Part shown: positions 38,959 to 51,988 of the stretch, one piece after another
Layout: each line of letters starts with the position of its first letter
How positions within the stretch are numbered: the first letter of the stretch is position 1
DNA from: Gaiellasilicea sp963850995
Lineage (GTDB): Bacteria; Actinomycetota; Thermoleophilia; Gaiellales; Gaiellaceae
Length of the DNA: 64,000 nucleotides
Direction: 5' to 3'
Assembly: GCA_963850995.1 (NCBI GenBank)
Contig: CAWKNQ010000004.1
Coordinates: 558,001 to 622,000 of the forward strand
Translations under genes and position numbers: made by a program
Notes under the pieces: generated by a model
Seen by the model: only the letters and a program-made list of their open reading frames with translations
Database searches by the model: none
Told to the model about the DNA's origin: nothing

Positions 38959-40663
38959 ATGGAACCTGAGCAGGAGGAGCCCAAGCAGCGCGTCACACGG
39001 AAGAAGTTCCTGGCGACCGGGGCTGCGGCAGGCGCAGCCCTCGGGATCGGCGGTCCCGGCGCGGCGTTCGCAACGCCGAAGTCCGCGAGCGCGCCCGACC
39101 CGCCGCCGCGCGGCGACGAGGAGCTCGTCCTCTACAACGGCCGGGTCCACACCATGGACGGCGACGACCGCGTCGTCTCCGGCGTCGTCATCCGGAACGG
39201 GCGCTTCGCCGAAGTCGACAGGGGCGTGCCGCGCCACGGCCGCGCCATCGACCTGAAGGGCCGCACCGTCGTCCCCGGCCTGATCGAGGGCCACGTGCAC
39301 TTCGTGAGCCTCTGCAACCGGCCGGGCCACCACGTCGTCATCGAGAACGCGACCAGCATCGCCGACATCCAGGAGCTGCTGGCGGCACGCCGCCCGGCCG
39401 TGCCGGCCGGCGAGTTCATCACCGGCGATGGGCGGCTGGCACCCCAACTTCTTCGCCGAGCGGCGCCTGCCGAACCTCACCGAGCTCGACGAGGCCGTTC
39501 CGGACCGGCCGGTGTTCCTCTACCAGGGCGGCGGCGGCCCGTCGGTCACGAACAGCCTCGGCAAGGCGTTCTTCGAGAGCGTCTCCGACGCGCTGGCCGG
39601 GCCGGTGACGGTCGGCGCCGACGGCTCGATCGCCACCGGCAACCCGAACCAGTCGAACCGCGCCCTCTACCACCTCCGCGTCCGGCAGACGTTCGAGGAC
39701 AAGAAGCGCAGCACGCTCGACGCGATGGCGTACTCGGCAAGCGTCGGGTTGACGGCGCACCTCGACCAGGTGCTGCCGCCGTCGCCCGGGCCGCTGACGC
39801 CGACGCAGGGCCTGCCGAACCTCGACCACTTCCGGATGTACGACCCCGTCCTCGCGCTCCATCGCGAGGGCAAGACGTTCATCCGGCTGCAGACGAACTT
39901 CCTGCACAACCAGAACGACATCAACCTGCCGGAGCTGAAGGAGCGGCTGCGCAACCAGTTCCAGCTCTTCGGCAACGACCTGATGATGACCGGCGCGATC
40001 GGCGAGTGGGGTGCGCCAGGCGACGGAAGCGGGCCCGTCTGGCTGGAGGCGCAGCGAGTGATCGCCCAGGCTCGCTGGCGCAACACGAACCGCACGCTCA
40101 GCCTCGCCGCGCTCGAGAACGTCGTCGCCGGCCTGGAGACCGTCGACGCCGAGTTCGACATCTCCGACCTGCGCTGGACGGTCCATCACGTCCAGGTCGC
40201 GACGCCGCAGCTGCTCGAACGGCTCAAGGCGATCGGCGTCGGCGTTCAGGTGGGCTGCTGGCGATACGGCACGGGCACGCCCACGGCCAACGGGTCGCCG
40301 TTCCGGATGGTCTCGGAGAGCGGGATCCAGAACGGCATCCACATGGACGGCGTGCACATCGCGCCGCTGACACCGTGGTTTGCCCTCTACTACGCGACGA
40401 CCGGCGTCAACGCGCTCGGCGTGCTCATCAACGACGGCCAGCAGATCTCGCGCCGTGAGGCGCTCCGGCTGTACACCCGCGAGAACGCCTGGCACCTGAA
40501 CATGGAGGACCGGATCGGGACGATCGAGACCGGCAAGCTCGCCGACCTCGTCGTCCTCGACAAGGACTACTTCACCGCCACGGACGAGGAGCTGAAGCGC
40601 ATCCGCCCCGTGCTCACGGTTGTCGGCGGCCGCGTCGTCCACGACGCCGGCGTCGTGCGCTGA
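38959..40663 (+). pseudogene. Exported YtcJ-like amidohydrolase, copy 2 of 4 (one frameshift)
   Basis: From ATG 38959 the frame encodes an R-K leader (VTRKKFLATGAAAGAALGIG) and VVSGVVIRNGRFAEVDRGVP up to EFITG. Near 39424 one extra base shifts the frame, and the protein continues as MGGWHPNFFAERRLPNLTEL to the normal end (KLADLVVLDKDYFTATDEEL). Restored length is about 567 residues, colinear with copy 1, with HVHFVSLCNRPG and HMDGVHIAPLTPW metal motifs kept. The single indel within otherwise strong similarity could be a consensus error. It is 13 nt after copy 1 and 16 nt before copy 3. Confidence 0.82.
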
Positions 40664-40679
40664 GGCGAGAGGAGGAGTG

Positions 40680-42414
40680 ATGGAGGAAGAGCAAGGCGCC
40701 CCGAAGCCCGAGACGCGCATCTCCCGCAAGAAGTTCCTCGCCACCGGCGCGGCCGCGGGCGCGGCCCTGAGCGTCGGGGGCGGCGGCGCCGCCTTCGCCG
40801 CGCCGAAGTCGGCGAGCGCGCCCGATCCGCCGCCGCGCGGCGACGAAGAGATCGTCCTCTACAACGGCACGATCCACACGATGGACGGCCAGAACCGCGT
40901 CGTCTCCGGCGTCGTCATCCGGAACGGGCGCTTCGTCGAGGTCGACAAGGGCACACCCAGGCACGGACGAGCCATCGACCTACGGGGCCGCACGGTCGTC
41001 CCCGGCCTCGTCGAGCCGCACGTCCACATCGTGAGCCTGGCGAACCGCCCCGGCTACCACACGATCCTCGAGAACACGACGTCGATCGCCGAGATCCAGG
41101 CGGCGCTGGCCGCGAGGCGGCCCTCGGTGCCGGCGGGACAGTGGATCACGTCGATGGGCGGCTTCCACACGAACCAGTGGGCCGAGCACCGCATGCCCAC
41201 CCGCGCCGAGCTCGACGCCGCCGTGCCGGACCACCCGGTGTTGCTCTATACGCGCTTCACCGGCCCGTGTGCGACGAACACCCTCGGCAAGGCGTTCTTC
41301 GACGCCGCCGACGCCGGACCGAGCCCGCACCCGCAGTACGTCCCGGTCAACACCGCCGCCGACGGCTCGATCGCCGCGGGCGGCTTCGCCGGCGGGCCGT
41401 CCAACTCCGCCCTCTACCTGCTCCGCCGCCTGCAGACCTTCGAGGACAAGAAGCGCAGCACGCTCGACGCGATGGCGTACTCGGCGCAGGTCGGCCTGAC
41501 CGCGCACCTCGACCAGGTGCTCTTCCCGACCCCCGGGCCCCTCTCCCCGACGCAGGTCCTGTCCAACCTCGACCACTACCGGATGTACGACTCCTGGCTG
41601 GAGCTGCACCGCGAGGGCAAGACGACCATCCGGCTGCAGACGAACTTCCTCCACAACCAGAGCGACCCCGCGCTGCCCGAGCTGAAGGAACGCCTCCGCA
41701 ACCAGTTCCAGTTCTTCGGCGACGACATGATGATGACCGGCTCGATCGGCGAGTGGGCGGCGCCCATCGGCGCCGGCGCCGTCTGGCTGGAGGCGCAGCG
41801 GCTCGTGGCGCAGGCCGGCTGGCGCAACGAGAACAGCGTCGGCAGCCTCGCCCAGCTCGAGCAGGTGGTCAACGCCTACGAGGCCGTCAACGCCGAGTTC
41901 GGCATCACCGACCTCCGCTGGATGGTCCACCACGTGCCCGTTCGTGACGCCGCAGCTGCTCAGCCGGCTCCAGGCGCTCGGAGCGGCCGTGCAGATGGCG
42001 GCCTTCCGGTGGGTGACCTCGGGGCCGAACGATTCCGGCGTGGGCGCGCCGTTCCGGACGATCGTCGACCACGGCATCCAGGTCGGGATCCACGGCGACG
42101 GCGTCCACATCGCGCCGCTCAACCCGTGGCTCCACATCTACTACGCGACGACGGGCGTCAACTCGTTCGGCGCGCAGGTGAACGCCGGCCAGCACCTGAC
42201 CCGGCAGGAGGCGCTGCGGCTCTTCACGATCGGCAACAGCTGGTTCCTGCGCATGGAGGACAAGATCGGCTCGATCGAGACCGGCAAGCTCGCCGACCTC
42301 GTCGTGCTCGACCGCGACTACTTCACCGTTCCGGACGTGCAGCTGAAGCAGATCCGCCCGGTCCTCACGGTCGTCGGCGGCCGGGTCGTCCACGACGCAG
42401 GAGTCGTGCGCTAG
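40680..42414 (+). pseudogene. Exported YtcJ-like amidohydrolase, copy 3 of 4 (one frameshift)
   Basis: ATG 40680 (SD GGAGGAG) begins an R-K leader (ISRKKFLATGAAAGAAL) and the family domain with HVHIVSLANRPGYHT. The frame holds to HHVP, then one extra base at about 41940 moves it, and translation in the new frame resumes as FVTPQLLSRLQALGAAVQMA with HGDGVHIAPLNPW and the normal terminus. Restored length is about 577 residues; a small insertion (ADAGPSPHPQYVPVNTA) distinguishes it from copies 1 and 2. One indel with preserved motifs may be a sequencing artefact. Confidence 0.82.
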
Positions 42415-42428
42415 CGAAGGGAGAGAAC

Positions 42429-44145
<1,717 letters not shown>

Positions 44146-44149
44146 GAGG

Positions 44150-44846
<697 letters not shown>

Positions 44847-44863
<17 letters not shown>

Positions 44864-45581
44864 GCCCCAGGTAGGCCTGCCGGACCGCCGGGTCGCTCAT
44901 CACCGCGCGCGGCTCGCCGTCGGCGAGCTTGGCACCGCGGTCGAGCACGACGATGCGCGTCGCGATGCCGGTGACGACGCGCATCAGGTGCTCGACGAGG
45001 ACGATCGTGGTGCCGCGCTCGTGGATCCGGCGGAGGACGCCGAGCGCCTCGTCGAGCTCGGCGGGGTTGAGGCCCGCGAGCACCTCGTCGAGCAGCAGCA
45101 GGGTCGGCTGGGTCGCGAGCGCACGTGCGAGCTCGAGCAGCTGGCGCTGGTGCAGGTTGACCTCGCGCGGGCGAGCGTCGGCGCGCGCGGCGAGCCCGAC
45201 GACGTCGAGGTACTCCTCTGCGCGGCCGCGCGCTTCGTCGAGGCCCTGGCTGCGGCGGCCGAACATGCAGGCGAGCGCGATGTTGTCGCGGACCGTCATC
45301 GACTCGAACGGCTTCGGGATCTGGTGCGTCCGCGCGACGCCGAGGTGGGAGCGCACGTGGGGCGCCAGGCGATCGACCCTGCGCCCGTCGAGCCGTACCT
45401 GACCCGCGGTCGGGGAGTGGACGCCGGAGAGGACGGCGATCAGGGTCGACTTCCCCGACCCGTTCGGCCCGACGAGCCCGACGATCTCGCCGCGCTCGAC
45501 AACGAGCGAGACGCCCGCGAGCGCGCGCACGCCGCCGAAGCGCTTCTCGACGTCGACGCACTCGAGCAGCGAGGCGCTCAT
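44847..45581 (-). CDS. livG: Branched-chain-type ABC transporter ATPase LivG
   Basis: The 244-residue product from ATG 45581 (MSASLLECVDVEKRFGGVRA) is intact. It has Walker A GPNGSGKSTLIAVLSG, a Q-loop region ARTHQIPKPFESMTV, signature VNLHQRQLLELARALA, Walker B LLLLDEVLAGLNPAE and an H-loop LVEHLMRVV. The signature is degenerate compared with LSGGQ, which is common in LivG. With LivF it powers import by LivH/LivM. The start overlaps the livM stop as ATGA. The substrate of this HAAT-family system could be an amino acid, urea, amide or aromatic acid. Confidence 0.93.
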
Positions 45582-46733
45582 CGAACCGCCGCGTCCCCCG
45601 TCGGCGAGGCGGCCAGCTCGCGCCGCTCCTCGATGCGGTGGCGCCGGCCGCGCGACCCGCCGACGAGCAGCACGAGCGTCGCGGCGGCGAGCCCGGTGGC
45701 CAGCCAGTCCGTCGCGATCCCCCAGCCGGCGAAGCCGGCGACGAGTGTCACCACGACGAGCGTCACGGCCGCCACGCCGGCGCGCCGGGGGTCGTCCCGG
45801 AGACGCGCATAGAGGCCCTCGGGTGCGAAGAGGATCACGACGACGAGGATCGAGCCGAGGATCACCTGCCCCCACTCGTCGAAGCCCGAGTTCGTCAGCC
45901 GCTCCTGGAGGCTGTAGATGACGAGCGCGCCGATGACCGGCCCGAGCCAGTGCTGACGCCCGCCGAGCACGCACATCACGATGACGAGCAGCGGCACATT
46001 CAGCGAGAAGACGCCCTCGGGCGTCAGATAGCCGATCTGCAGCGCGGCGACCGCGCCCGAGAGGCCGCCGAGGAAGCCGGTGATCGTGATCGCGAACATC
46101 TTGTAGCGGAAGGTCGGCACGCCGAGCTCCTCGGCGACCTCCTCCTCGTCGCGGATCGAGAACAGTCCCCAGCCGAAGCGCGAGTTCTGGATCAGGAACG
46201 CTGTCACGACCGCTATCGCGGCGACGGCGAGGCCGAGGCGGTAGATGAGGTCCTGGAACTCCCCGAGGAAGCTCGGGTAGTCGGGGACGGCGATCGCGAT
46301 TCCCTGGCCGCCGTCCACCCACGTCGTGAGCGCGGCGATCGACGCCAGCGTGAACGTCACGGCGAGCGTCAGCAGCGCGAAGATCTCGCCGCGCAGCGAG
46401 CCGAGCCGGAACGCGAGCGCCCCGATGGCCGCGCCGAGCGCGGCCGCCGAGCAGGCCCGCGATCGGGATCGTCAGGAAGTAGTTGACGCCCTCGCGCGTC
46501 ACGAGGTCGCCGGCCGTGTAGACGCCGAGGCCGTAGAAAGCGCCCTGTCCGAAGCTGAAGTAGCCGGTGTAGCCGGAGAGGATGTTCCAGCTCGTCGCCT
46601 GCGCGATCCAGAAGAAGACGAAGTAGGCGTAGACGAGGTAGAAGGACGCGAAGCCGGTCGCGTCCTGCAGGTTCGGCACGAAGGCGAGCGCGGCCACGAC
46701 GGCCAGGATCGCCGCGAGCTGAACCCACCTCAC
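45578..46733 (-). pseudogene. livM: Branched-chain-type ABC transporter permease LivM (one frameshift)
   Basis: GTG 46733 overlaps the livH stop (GTGA) and begins VRWVQLAAILAVVAALAF. The frame breaks near 46445 in GLLGG; the next frame reads AALGAAIGALAFRLGSLRGE then IFALLTLAVTFTLASIAALT to the end. The permease signature GRNWLAIRDNE-type loop appears as LFSIRDEEEVAEELGVPTFR. About 385 residues and about ten helices are restored, with an extended hydrophobic C-terminus. A single indel in a GGCGGCCGC run is likely a base-call error. Confidence 0.85.
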
Positions 46734-47602
46734 GACGCGCCGAGCCGTCCGAAGAGCCCGTTCGGCCGGAAGAGCAGCGCCAGGATGAGCAGCAGGAAGA
46801 CGACGAGCGGCGCGCCCTGCGGCGTCCACGCGACGCCGACGAGGCCGGCGACGAGGCCGATGAGGAGGCCGGCGCCGACAGCGCCCAGCAGGTTGCCGAT
46901 CCCGCCGAGGATGACGACGGCGAAGATGAGGCCGACCCACTCGAACGCGAGCTGCGGGAAGACGGCTTGGTTGATCCCGATCAGGACGCCGGCGACGGCC
47001 GCCATCGCGGAGGCGAGGCCCGCGGCCAGCATCCCGACGCGGCGCGGGTTCACGCCGAACGCGGCTGCGATCTCGCGATCGTAGGCGAGTGCGCGCAGCG
47101 CCTTGCCGAAGTAGGTCGCGCGCAGGATGACGAAGCTCGCGACCGCGAAAGCGAGCGCCGCGCCGAGCGCCATCAGCTGCGGCACCGGGAAGGCGATGTC
47201 GCCGACGAAGATCGCCTCGGACGCGTACCGGTTGTCCTCGCGAGCGATCTGCCGGAAGTCGGCGCTCCAGACGATGTCGATCAGGCGGATCGCGATGATG
47301 AAGAGCCCGAAGCTGAGCAGCAGCGAGTTGAACTCGTCGACCTGGAAGCGCTCGATCACCCAGTGGATCGCGACGCCGAGGACGAACATCGACGGCACCA
47401 GGATGAACGCGGCCAGCAACGGGTCGGCGCCGGTCGAGGTGGCGAACTGGTAGGTGACGTACGCGCCCAGCAGGATGAGCGCGAAGTGGGCGAGGTTGAT
47501 GACCCTCAGCAGGCCCCACGTGAATGAGAGGCCCAGCGCCATCACGGCGTAGAGCCCGCCGATCATGACTCCGGAGACCCCGGCCTGCACGTACGTGTTC
47601 AT
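46730..47602 (-). CDS. livH: Branched-chain-type ABC transporter permease LivH
   Basis: From ATG 47602 (MNTYVQAGVSGVMIGGLYAV) the product is about 290 residues with eight or so membrane segments. LivH hallmarks are GLSFTWGLLRVINLAHFALI (the conserved N-A-H) and LRATYFGKALRALAYDREIAAAFGVN, the cytoplasmic coupling loop. The region from 47603 to 47671 is in frame but runs into the intercistronic hairpin, so the later ATG is chosen. It forms the translocation pore with LivM. The stop overlaps livM. Confidence 0.92.
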   Translation of the reverse strand: MNTYVQAGVSGVMIGGLYAVMALGLSFTWGLLRVINLAHFALILLGAYVTYQFATSTGADPLLAAFILVPSMFVLGVAIHWVIERFQVDEFNSLLLSFGLFIIAIRLIDIVWSADFRQIAREDNRYASEAIFVGDIAFPVPQLMALGAALAFAVASFVILRATYFGKALRALAYDREIAAAFGVNPRRVGMLAAGLASAMAAVAGVLIGINQAVFPQLAFEWVGLIFAVVILGGIGNLLGAVGAGLLIGLVAGLVGVAWTPQGAPLVVFLLLILALLFRPNGLFGRLGAS

Positions 47603-47640
47603 CGTCGAATCACGCGACGCTAGCGCCTCTGGCCTCGGAG

Positions 47641-47670
47641 TGGGAGGCGCCGCAGGCGCGGCGCCTCCCA
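47641..47670. terminator. Intercistronic hairpin between livK and livH
   Basis: TGGGAGGCGCCGC (47641-47653) and GCGGCGCCTCCCA (47658-47670) pair perfectly around a 4-nt AGGC loop. It lies between the binding-protein gene and the permease genes on the minus strand. In binding-protein operons such hairpins commonly cause partial termination or protect the upstream mRNA, raising binding protein over permease. Confidence 0.6.
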
Positions 47671-47684
47671 CCCTGCGGCTGGCT

Positions 47685-48963
47685 CTATCCCGCCGGCGGG
47701 CCCTGCAGCCTCGCGACCCTGAGGGTCGGCGGCCACACGACGACCCAGCGGCGGTTCTGGATCTGCTTCACGAGGTTCCGCGCGACGGAGAAGTTGTTCA
47801 GCGCCGGGTTGAACTTCAGCTTGCCGACGAACGTCGTGTCGGAGCCGTTCGCCTTTAGGTAGTTGCAGACACGCTCGTTGTCCAGGCTGCGTGCGCCGCG
47901 GACGCCGGCCGTCGAGGACCTCCCACGCCGTCCACGACGCCGTTGCCTGCGAGTCGAACACGCGGTAGTTGAGCCCGTTCGCCGCCGCACTCTGGGCGAA
48001 GCGGGAGACGATGGTCTGCGCCTTGGTTCCCATGCGCTTCAGCAGCCTGCCGTTCGGCTCGAACAGCGTGATCGAGAGCACGTTGTCGCCGCGGTCGCCG
48101 AGCGCGAGGAGCGGCCCCGGCGCCGGGAAGAGCGTGAAGAACTGCGGCGGCTGGTAGTTGAGCTGGTCCATCGCCTGGATCAGGTTGACCGGATCGGTCG
48201 CGAGCCCGCTGTTCCAGACGAGGTCGGGGTTCGCCGCCCGGACCTGCGCGGCGATCGAGCCCCAGTCGGAGACGGTCGGCGGGTACTTCAGGTCGAGCAC
48301 GACGTTGAAGCCCATCTTGCGGGCCTGCTCGACCGCGCCGCCCTCGCTCGAGTTCGGCGGGCCGTACGAGATGAAGTTCGTCGAGCCGCCGGTGTTCGTA
48401 ACGAACGCGATCGTCTTCGGCGGCCGCCGCTGCGTCTTGAGCGCCGTGAAGACCGTCTTCGGCACCGTGAGGTTTGGCTTGCCGCCCGTCGACCAGGTCG
48501 GGAACTGGCAGCCGTAGTTGAGGGCGTAGGTCAGCACGGCGGTGTGGTTCGGCAGGACGTAGCCGTGCCGCTCGGCCACCGCCTGTGCCGCCACGATGTT
48601 CGGCGTCGCGTACGGGCCCATGATCAGGTCGACGCGGTCCTGGCTGATCAGCCGCTCGTAGAGCGCCGTGACCTTGGCCGGGTCGGACTCGTCGTCGTAG
48701 AGCTTCCACTGGACGGGCCGGCCGAGCAACCCGCCGGTGGAGTTGATGTAGCGGACGTACGCCTCGCCGGCGGCCTTGTGGATGATCCCGGTCGCGGCGA
48801 ACGAACCGGTCAGCGAGAGCGTGCTGCCGACGACGATCGGATCCTGGGCGGCCTTCTTCGCCGATGCCTGCTGGACGCTGCCCGCGATGCTGGCGAGGCC
48901 GAGCGCCAGCAGCATGACGGCCACCTTGCGACCGCCCCTTCCGTTGAGAACGCGACGCTGCAT
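47685..48963 (-). pseudogene. livK: Branched-chain-type ABC substrate-binding protein LivK (one frameshift)
   Basis: ATG 48963 has a near-perfect SD (GGGAGGTGAT). The product starts with a basic n-region and signal (VAVMLLALGLASIAGSVQQA) and has the type I periplasmic-binding fold: VVGSTLSLTGSFAATGIIHK, YDDESDPAKVTALYERLI, LIMGPYATPNIVAAQAVAE. The frame breaks near 47910 (EVLDG), continuing as VRGARSLDNERVCNYLKANG to the end FSVARNLVKQIQNRRWVVVW. Restored length is about 425 residues. It captures the ligand for LivHMGF. No lipobox Cys is seen, so it may be tethered otherwise or secreted. Confidence 0.85.
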
Positions 48964-49063
48964 GCAATCACCTCCCGAGCGGGATCACCGCTCGAAGCCA
49001 TGACCTCTCCCCGCCCGGACTTCGCCTCCTGCCTCGGGAAGGCGGTCGGGGACGACCCGTACC

Positions 49064-49090
49064 GTATTACTAAACATCTGCCCTTGTCAA
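49064..49090 (-). promoter_or_regulatory. Probable promoter of the Liv operon
   Basis: On the minus strand TTGACA (49085-49090) is followed after 15 bp by TAATAC (49064-49069), or after 17 bp by ATACGG. The sequence TTTAGTAATACGG between them recalls the TTAG blocks of the amidohydrolase promoters. The leader to livK is about 95 nt. Confidence 0.45.
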
Positions 49091-49173
49091 GCAACGTGAT
49101 TGGCCGCAGAACGGGCTGTTCAAGCGGGTTGCGGTGACCCGCCTGTTCAGAGAGCTTGTACAGACCCAATCCT

Positions 49174-50140
49174 TCACGGCCTCGCCAGCACCTCGGCTGC
49201 GATGCGCTCGGGCCCGGGCAGGAACGCGTCCTCGAGCGGCGGGCTGTACGGGATCGGGGTGTCCGCGGTCGCGATCCGCCAGGCGTCGTCGAGGTCGCCG
49301 AGCCCCTCCTCGGTGACGCGCGCGAGCACCTCGCCGGCCCAGCCGCCGGTGAGCGGGCCCTCCTCGACGACCGCGACCCGGTTCGTCTTTGCCGACCGAC
49401 GCCAGGACGGTCTCGAGGTCGAACGGTCGCAGCGTGCGCAGGTCGACGACCTCGGCCGACACGCCCTCCTGGGCGAGCCGGTCGGCCGCGGCGAGGCAGT
49501 CGTGGACGCCCTTCATCGCGCTGACGAGCGTCACGTCGTCGCCCTCGCGTACGACCACGGCGCGGCTCAGCTCGAGCGGCTCCGAGCCGTTCACCTCGCC
49601 CTTCGTCGAGTAGAGCCGCTTGTGCTCGAAGAAGAGCACGGGGTTGTCGTCGCGGATCGCCGCCTTCAGCAGCCCCTTGGCATCGGCCGGCGTGGACGGC
49701 GCGACGATCTTCAGGCCGGTCACGCCCATCACCCACGAGACGGGCATCTGCGAGTGGATCGCGCCGAAGCGTCCGCCGGCCCCGACGACCGAGCGGATCA
49801 CGAGCGGGCAGCTCTGTCGCTCGCCGGAGAGGAACCAGTACTTCGTCGCCTGGTTGATGAGGCTGTCCATCGACAGCGCCAGGAAGTCGCCGAACATGAT
49901 CTCGAGCACCGGCCGCAGGCCGTTGATCGCGGCGCCGTAGGCGGCGCCGGTCAGCGCGAGCTCGGAGATCGGCGTGTCGAACACGCGCGTCGGGCCGTAC
50001 TTCTCCGCGAGGCCGGGTGTGACGGCGAAGACCCCACCCGCCGCGGCGACGTCCTCGCCGAAGAAGATCACGCGCTCGTCGCGCTCGAGCTCCTCGTCGA
50101 GCGCGCTGCGGACGGCCTCCCTGAACTCGATCTCGGCCAT
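49174..50140 (-). pseudogene. Second 2-oxoacid dehydrogenase E1 beta subunit (one frameshift)
   Basis: ATG 50140 begins MAEIEFREAVRSALDEELER, with VIFFGEDVAAAGGVFAVTPG, RVFDTPISELALTGAAYGA and RLYSTKGEVNGSEPLELSRA. The frame breaks near 49391 at VGK; one base removed, it reads TNRVAVVEEGPLTGGWAGEV and ends FLPGPERIAAEVLARP at TGA 49174. Restored length is about 322 residues, normal for acetoin/pyruvate/BCKDH-type E1 beta. It is the last gene of the second complex operon, 7 nt after the restored E2. Confidence 0.85.
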
Positions 50141-50147
50141 GCGACTC

Positions 50148-51343
50148 CTAGGGGGCCACTAGTAGGACGGGATGCTCCAGCAGATGACGGACGCTCTGCA
50201 GGAAGCGCGCCGCCTCGGCGCCGTAGACGAGCCGGTGGTCGCACGAGAGCGCGACCTCCATCGTCCGGCGCACGACCAGCTCACCCGATCCGCGACGACC
50301 GCGCGCGGCGCCACCTCGCCGACGGCGAGGATCGCCGCCTGCGGCGGGTTGATCACGGCGTGGAAGCGGCGGACGCCGAACATGCCGAGGTTCGAGACCG
50401 TGAACGTCCCGTCCGCGAGCTCGTCGGATGTGATCGCTCGGGCGCGGGAGCGGTCCGCCAGGCTCCGCGCCTCCGTCGCGATCTCGAAGACGGACTTGCG
50501 GTCCGCGTCGCGAATCGTGGGGACGAGCAGCGCGTCGTCGACGTCGACCGCGATCCCGACGTTGACGCGGCCGTGTCGGAGCGCCCGGCCCGGCTCGTAG
50601 GAGGCGTTCAGCGCCGGGAAGTCGCGCAGTGCGAGGGCGGCCGCCCGGACGACCAGGTCGTTGAAGGACGGGACCGGCTGCCGGCCCGCTTCCTCGAGCT
50701 CGGCCCGCAGCGCCGCGGCCGCCTCCATGTCGATCTCCGCCTCGAGCGTGAACTCGGGGATCGAGGCGCGGGACTCTGCCATCCGCTGCGCGATCGTCCG
50801 CTGCGTGGCCGAGTGCGGTACCTCGGCGGTGGCGCCTCGCCCCTCGCCGCCGGCGGCCGGCGCCTCGCCCGCCGCCGCAACGACGTCGGCGGCGACGATG
50901 CGGCCGTCCGGGCCGCTGCCGTCGAGCCCGGCGAGCCCGACGCCGAGCTCGCCCGCGAGCCGCCGCGCAACGGGCGTCGCGCGGGCGCGACCCGGCTTCG
51001 CGGAGAGAGCCTTCCGGGGCTCGCGCGGCGCGGCCTCGGTCTCACCGGCCGGCGCCTGGGGCCGCGGCGCCGGACGCGCGCGACCGGCGCTCCGGATGCG
51101 CGCGATCGGCTCGCCGAGCGCGGCCGTCTCGCCCGCCGCGACGACGATCTCCTCGAGCACGCCGTCCGTCTCGGCCTCGTAGACGATCGTCGCCTTGTCC
51201 GTCTCGACCTCGACCAGCGGCTCACCTTTCGCGACCTGCTCACCCGGCTGCTTGAGCCACTGCAGCACCGTCGCCTCCTCCATCGAGTCCGAGAGGCGCG
51301 GCATCCCGATGTCCAGCAGCTCGACCGCCGGACTCGCGCTCAC
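50148..51343 (-). pseudogene. Second dihydrolipoamide acyltransferase E2 (frameshift near the active site)
   Basis: GTG 51343 begins MSASPAVELLDIGMPRLSDS with one lipoyl domain (VEVETDKATIVYEAE, modified Lys), a short linker, a subunit-binding domain (ATPVARRLAGELGVGLAGLD) and a catalytic core. The frame breaks near 50283 after VVADR; the next frame reads ELVVRRTMEVALSCDHRLVY and GAEAARFLQSVRHLLEHPVL, restoring the active-site His. Restored length is about 398 residues, shorter than the first E2. GTG overlaps the TAG of the XRE gene by one base. It shows that the operon runs without gaps. Confidence 0.83.
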
Positions 51344-51987
51344 TAGCGCCTCCCCAGGACGACCCAGATCGCCCGCACGACCTCGTTGCCGTCGTTGTGC
51401 AGGCGGTGGGGGGTGGTCGAGTCGAAGAAGATCGAGTCGCCCGGCGCGAGCACGACGTCCTCGAACCCGACCGTGACGCCCAGCCGGCCGCTGAGCACGA
51501 AGCCGAACTCGCGGCCGTTGTGGCGGACGAGCTCGTCCGTCGGCCCGGACTCGCCGCCGGGCGGGTAGATCGTGTAGAGGAACTCGACGTCGCGCTCGCT
51601 GTGCGTCGTCAACCGCTCCCAGCGGACGCCGGACTCCAGGTCGATCACGCTGCGCTCGTCTCCGCGCTGCACGAGGGCGGTGCCTGCCATGCGAACGGTG
51701 CGCTGTGCGGCGCGGCCGCCGTCGCCGGGTGGAGCTCCGGCCGCGCCGGCAAAGATGTCGTCGAGCGACACGCCGAGCTCGCTGGCCATCGCGTAGAGCG
51801 TCCGGACGGAGGGCTGGATCTTGCCGGTCTCGATCTGGGAGACGAGGCTCGGCGAGACGTCGAGGCGGCGGGCGAGCTCGCGCAGGCTGAGGCCGCGCTC
51901 GGAGCGCCGCTCGCGGAGGCGCCCCCCGAGCGCGCTGCGGGTTCCCTCGATCGAGCTGCGGGCGGGTCGGGAGGGCGACTGCGCCAC
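51343..51987 (-). CDS. XRE-family HTH regulator with C-terminal cupin sensor, paralogue 2
   Basis: The product from GTG 51987 (MAQSPSRPARSSIEGTRSAL) is 214 residues. HTH_3 is LRERRSERGLSLRELARRLD then VSPSLVSQIETGKIQPSVRT; the cupin is ELVRHNGREFGFVLSGRLGV and SIFFDSTTPHRLHNDGNEVV. It is clearly related to the regulator at 36338 (shared VSPSLxSQIExGxxxPS and SGxLGVxxGF). It lies inside the dehydrogenase operon, one base after the E1alpha stop and overlapping the E2 start, so it is made together with the enzyme it probably controls. Confidence 0.88.
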   Translation of the reverse strand: MAQSPSRPARSSIEGTRSALGGRLRERRSERGLSLRELARRLDVSPSLVSQIETGKIQPSVRTLYAMASELGVSLDDIFAGAAGAPPGDGGRAAQRTVRMAGTALVQRGDERSVIDLESGVRWERLTTHSERDVEFLYTIYPPGGESGPTDELVRHNGREFGFVLSGRLGVTVGFEDVVLAPGDSIFFDSTTPHRLHNDGNEVVRAIWVVLGRR

Positions 51988-51988
51988 G

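Noticed and set aside
49100..51346. 748-codon plus-strand frame
   Set aside because: It is antisense to the second E1beta and E2 genes; composition is shadow-like.
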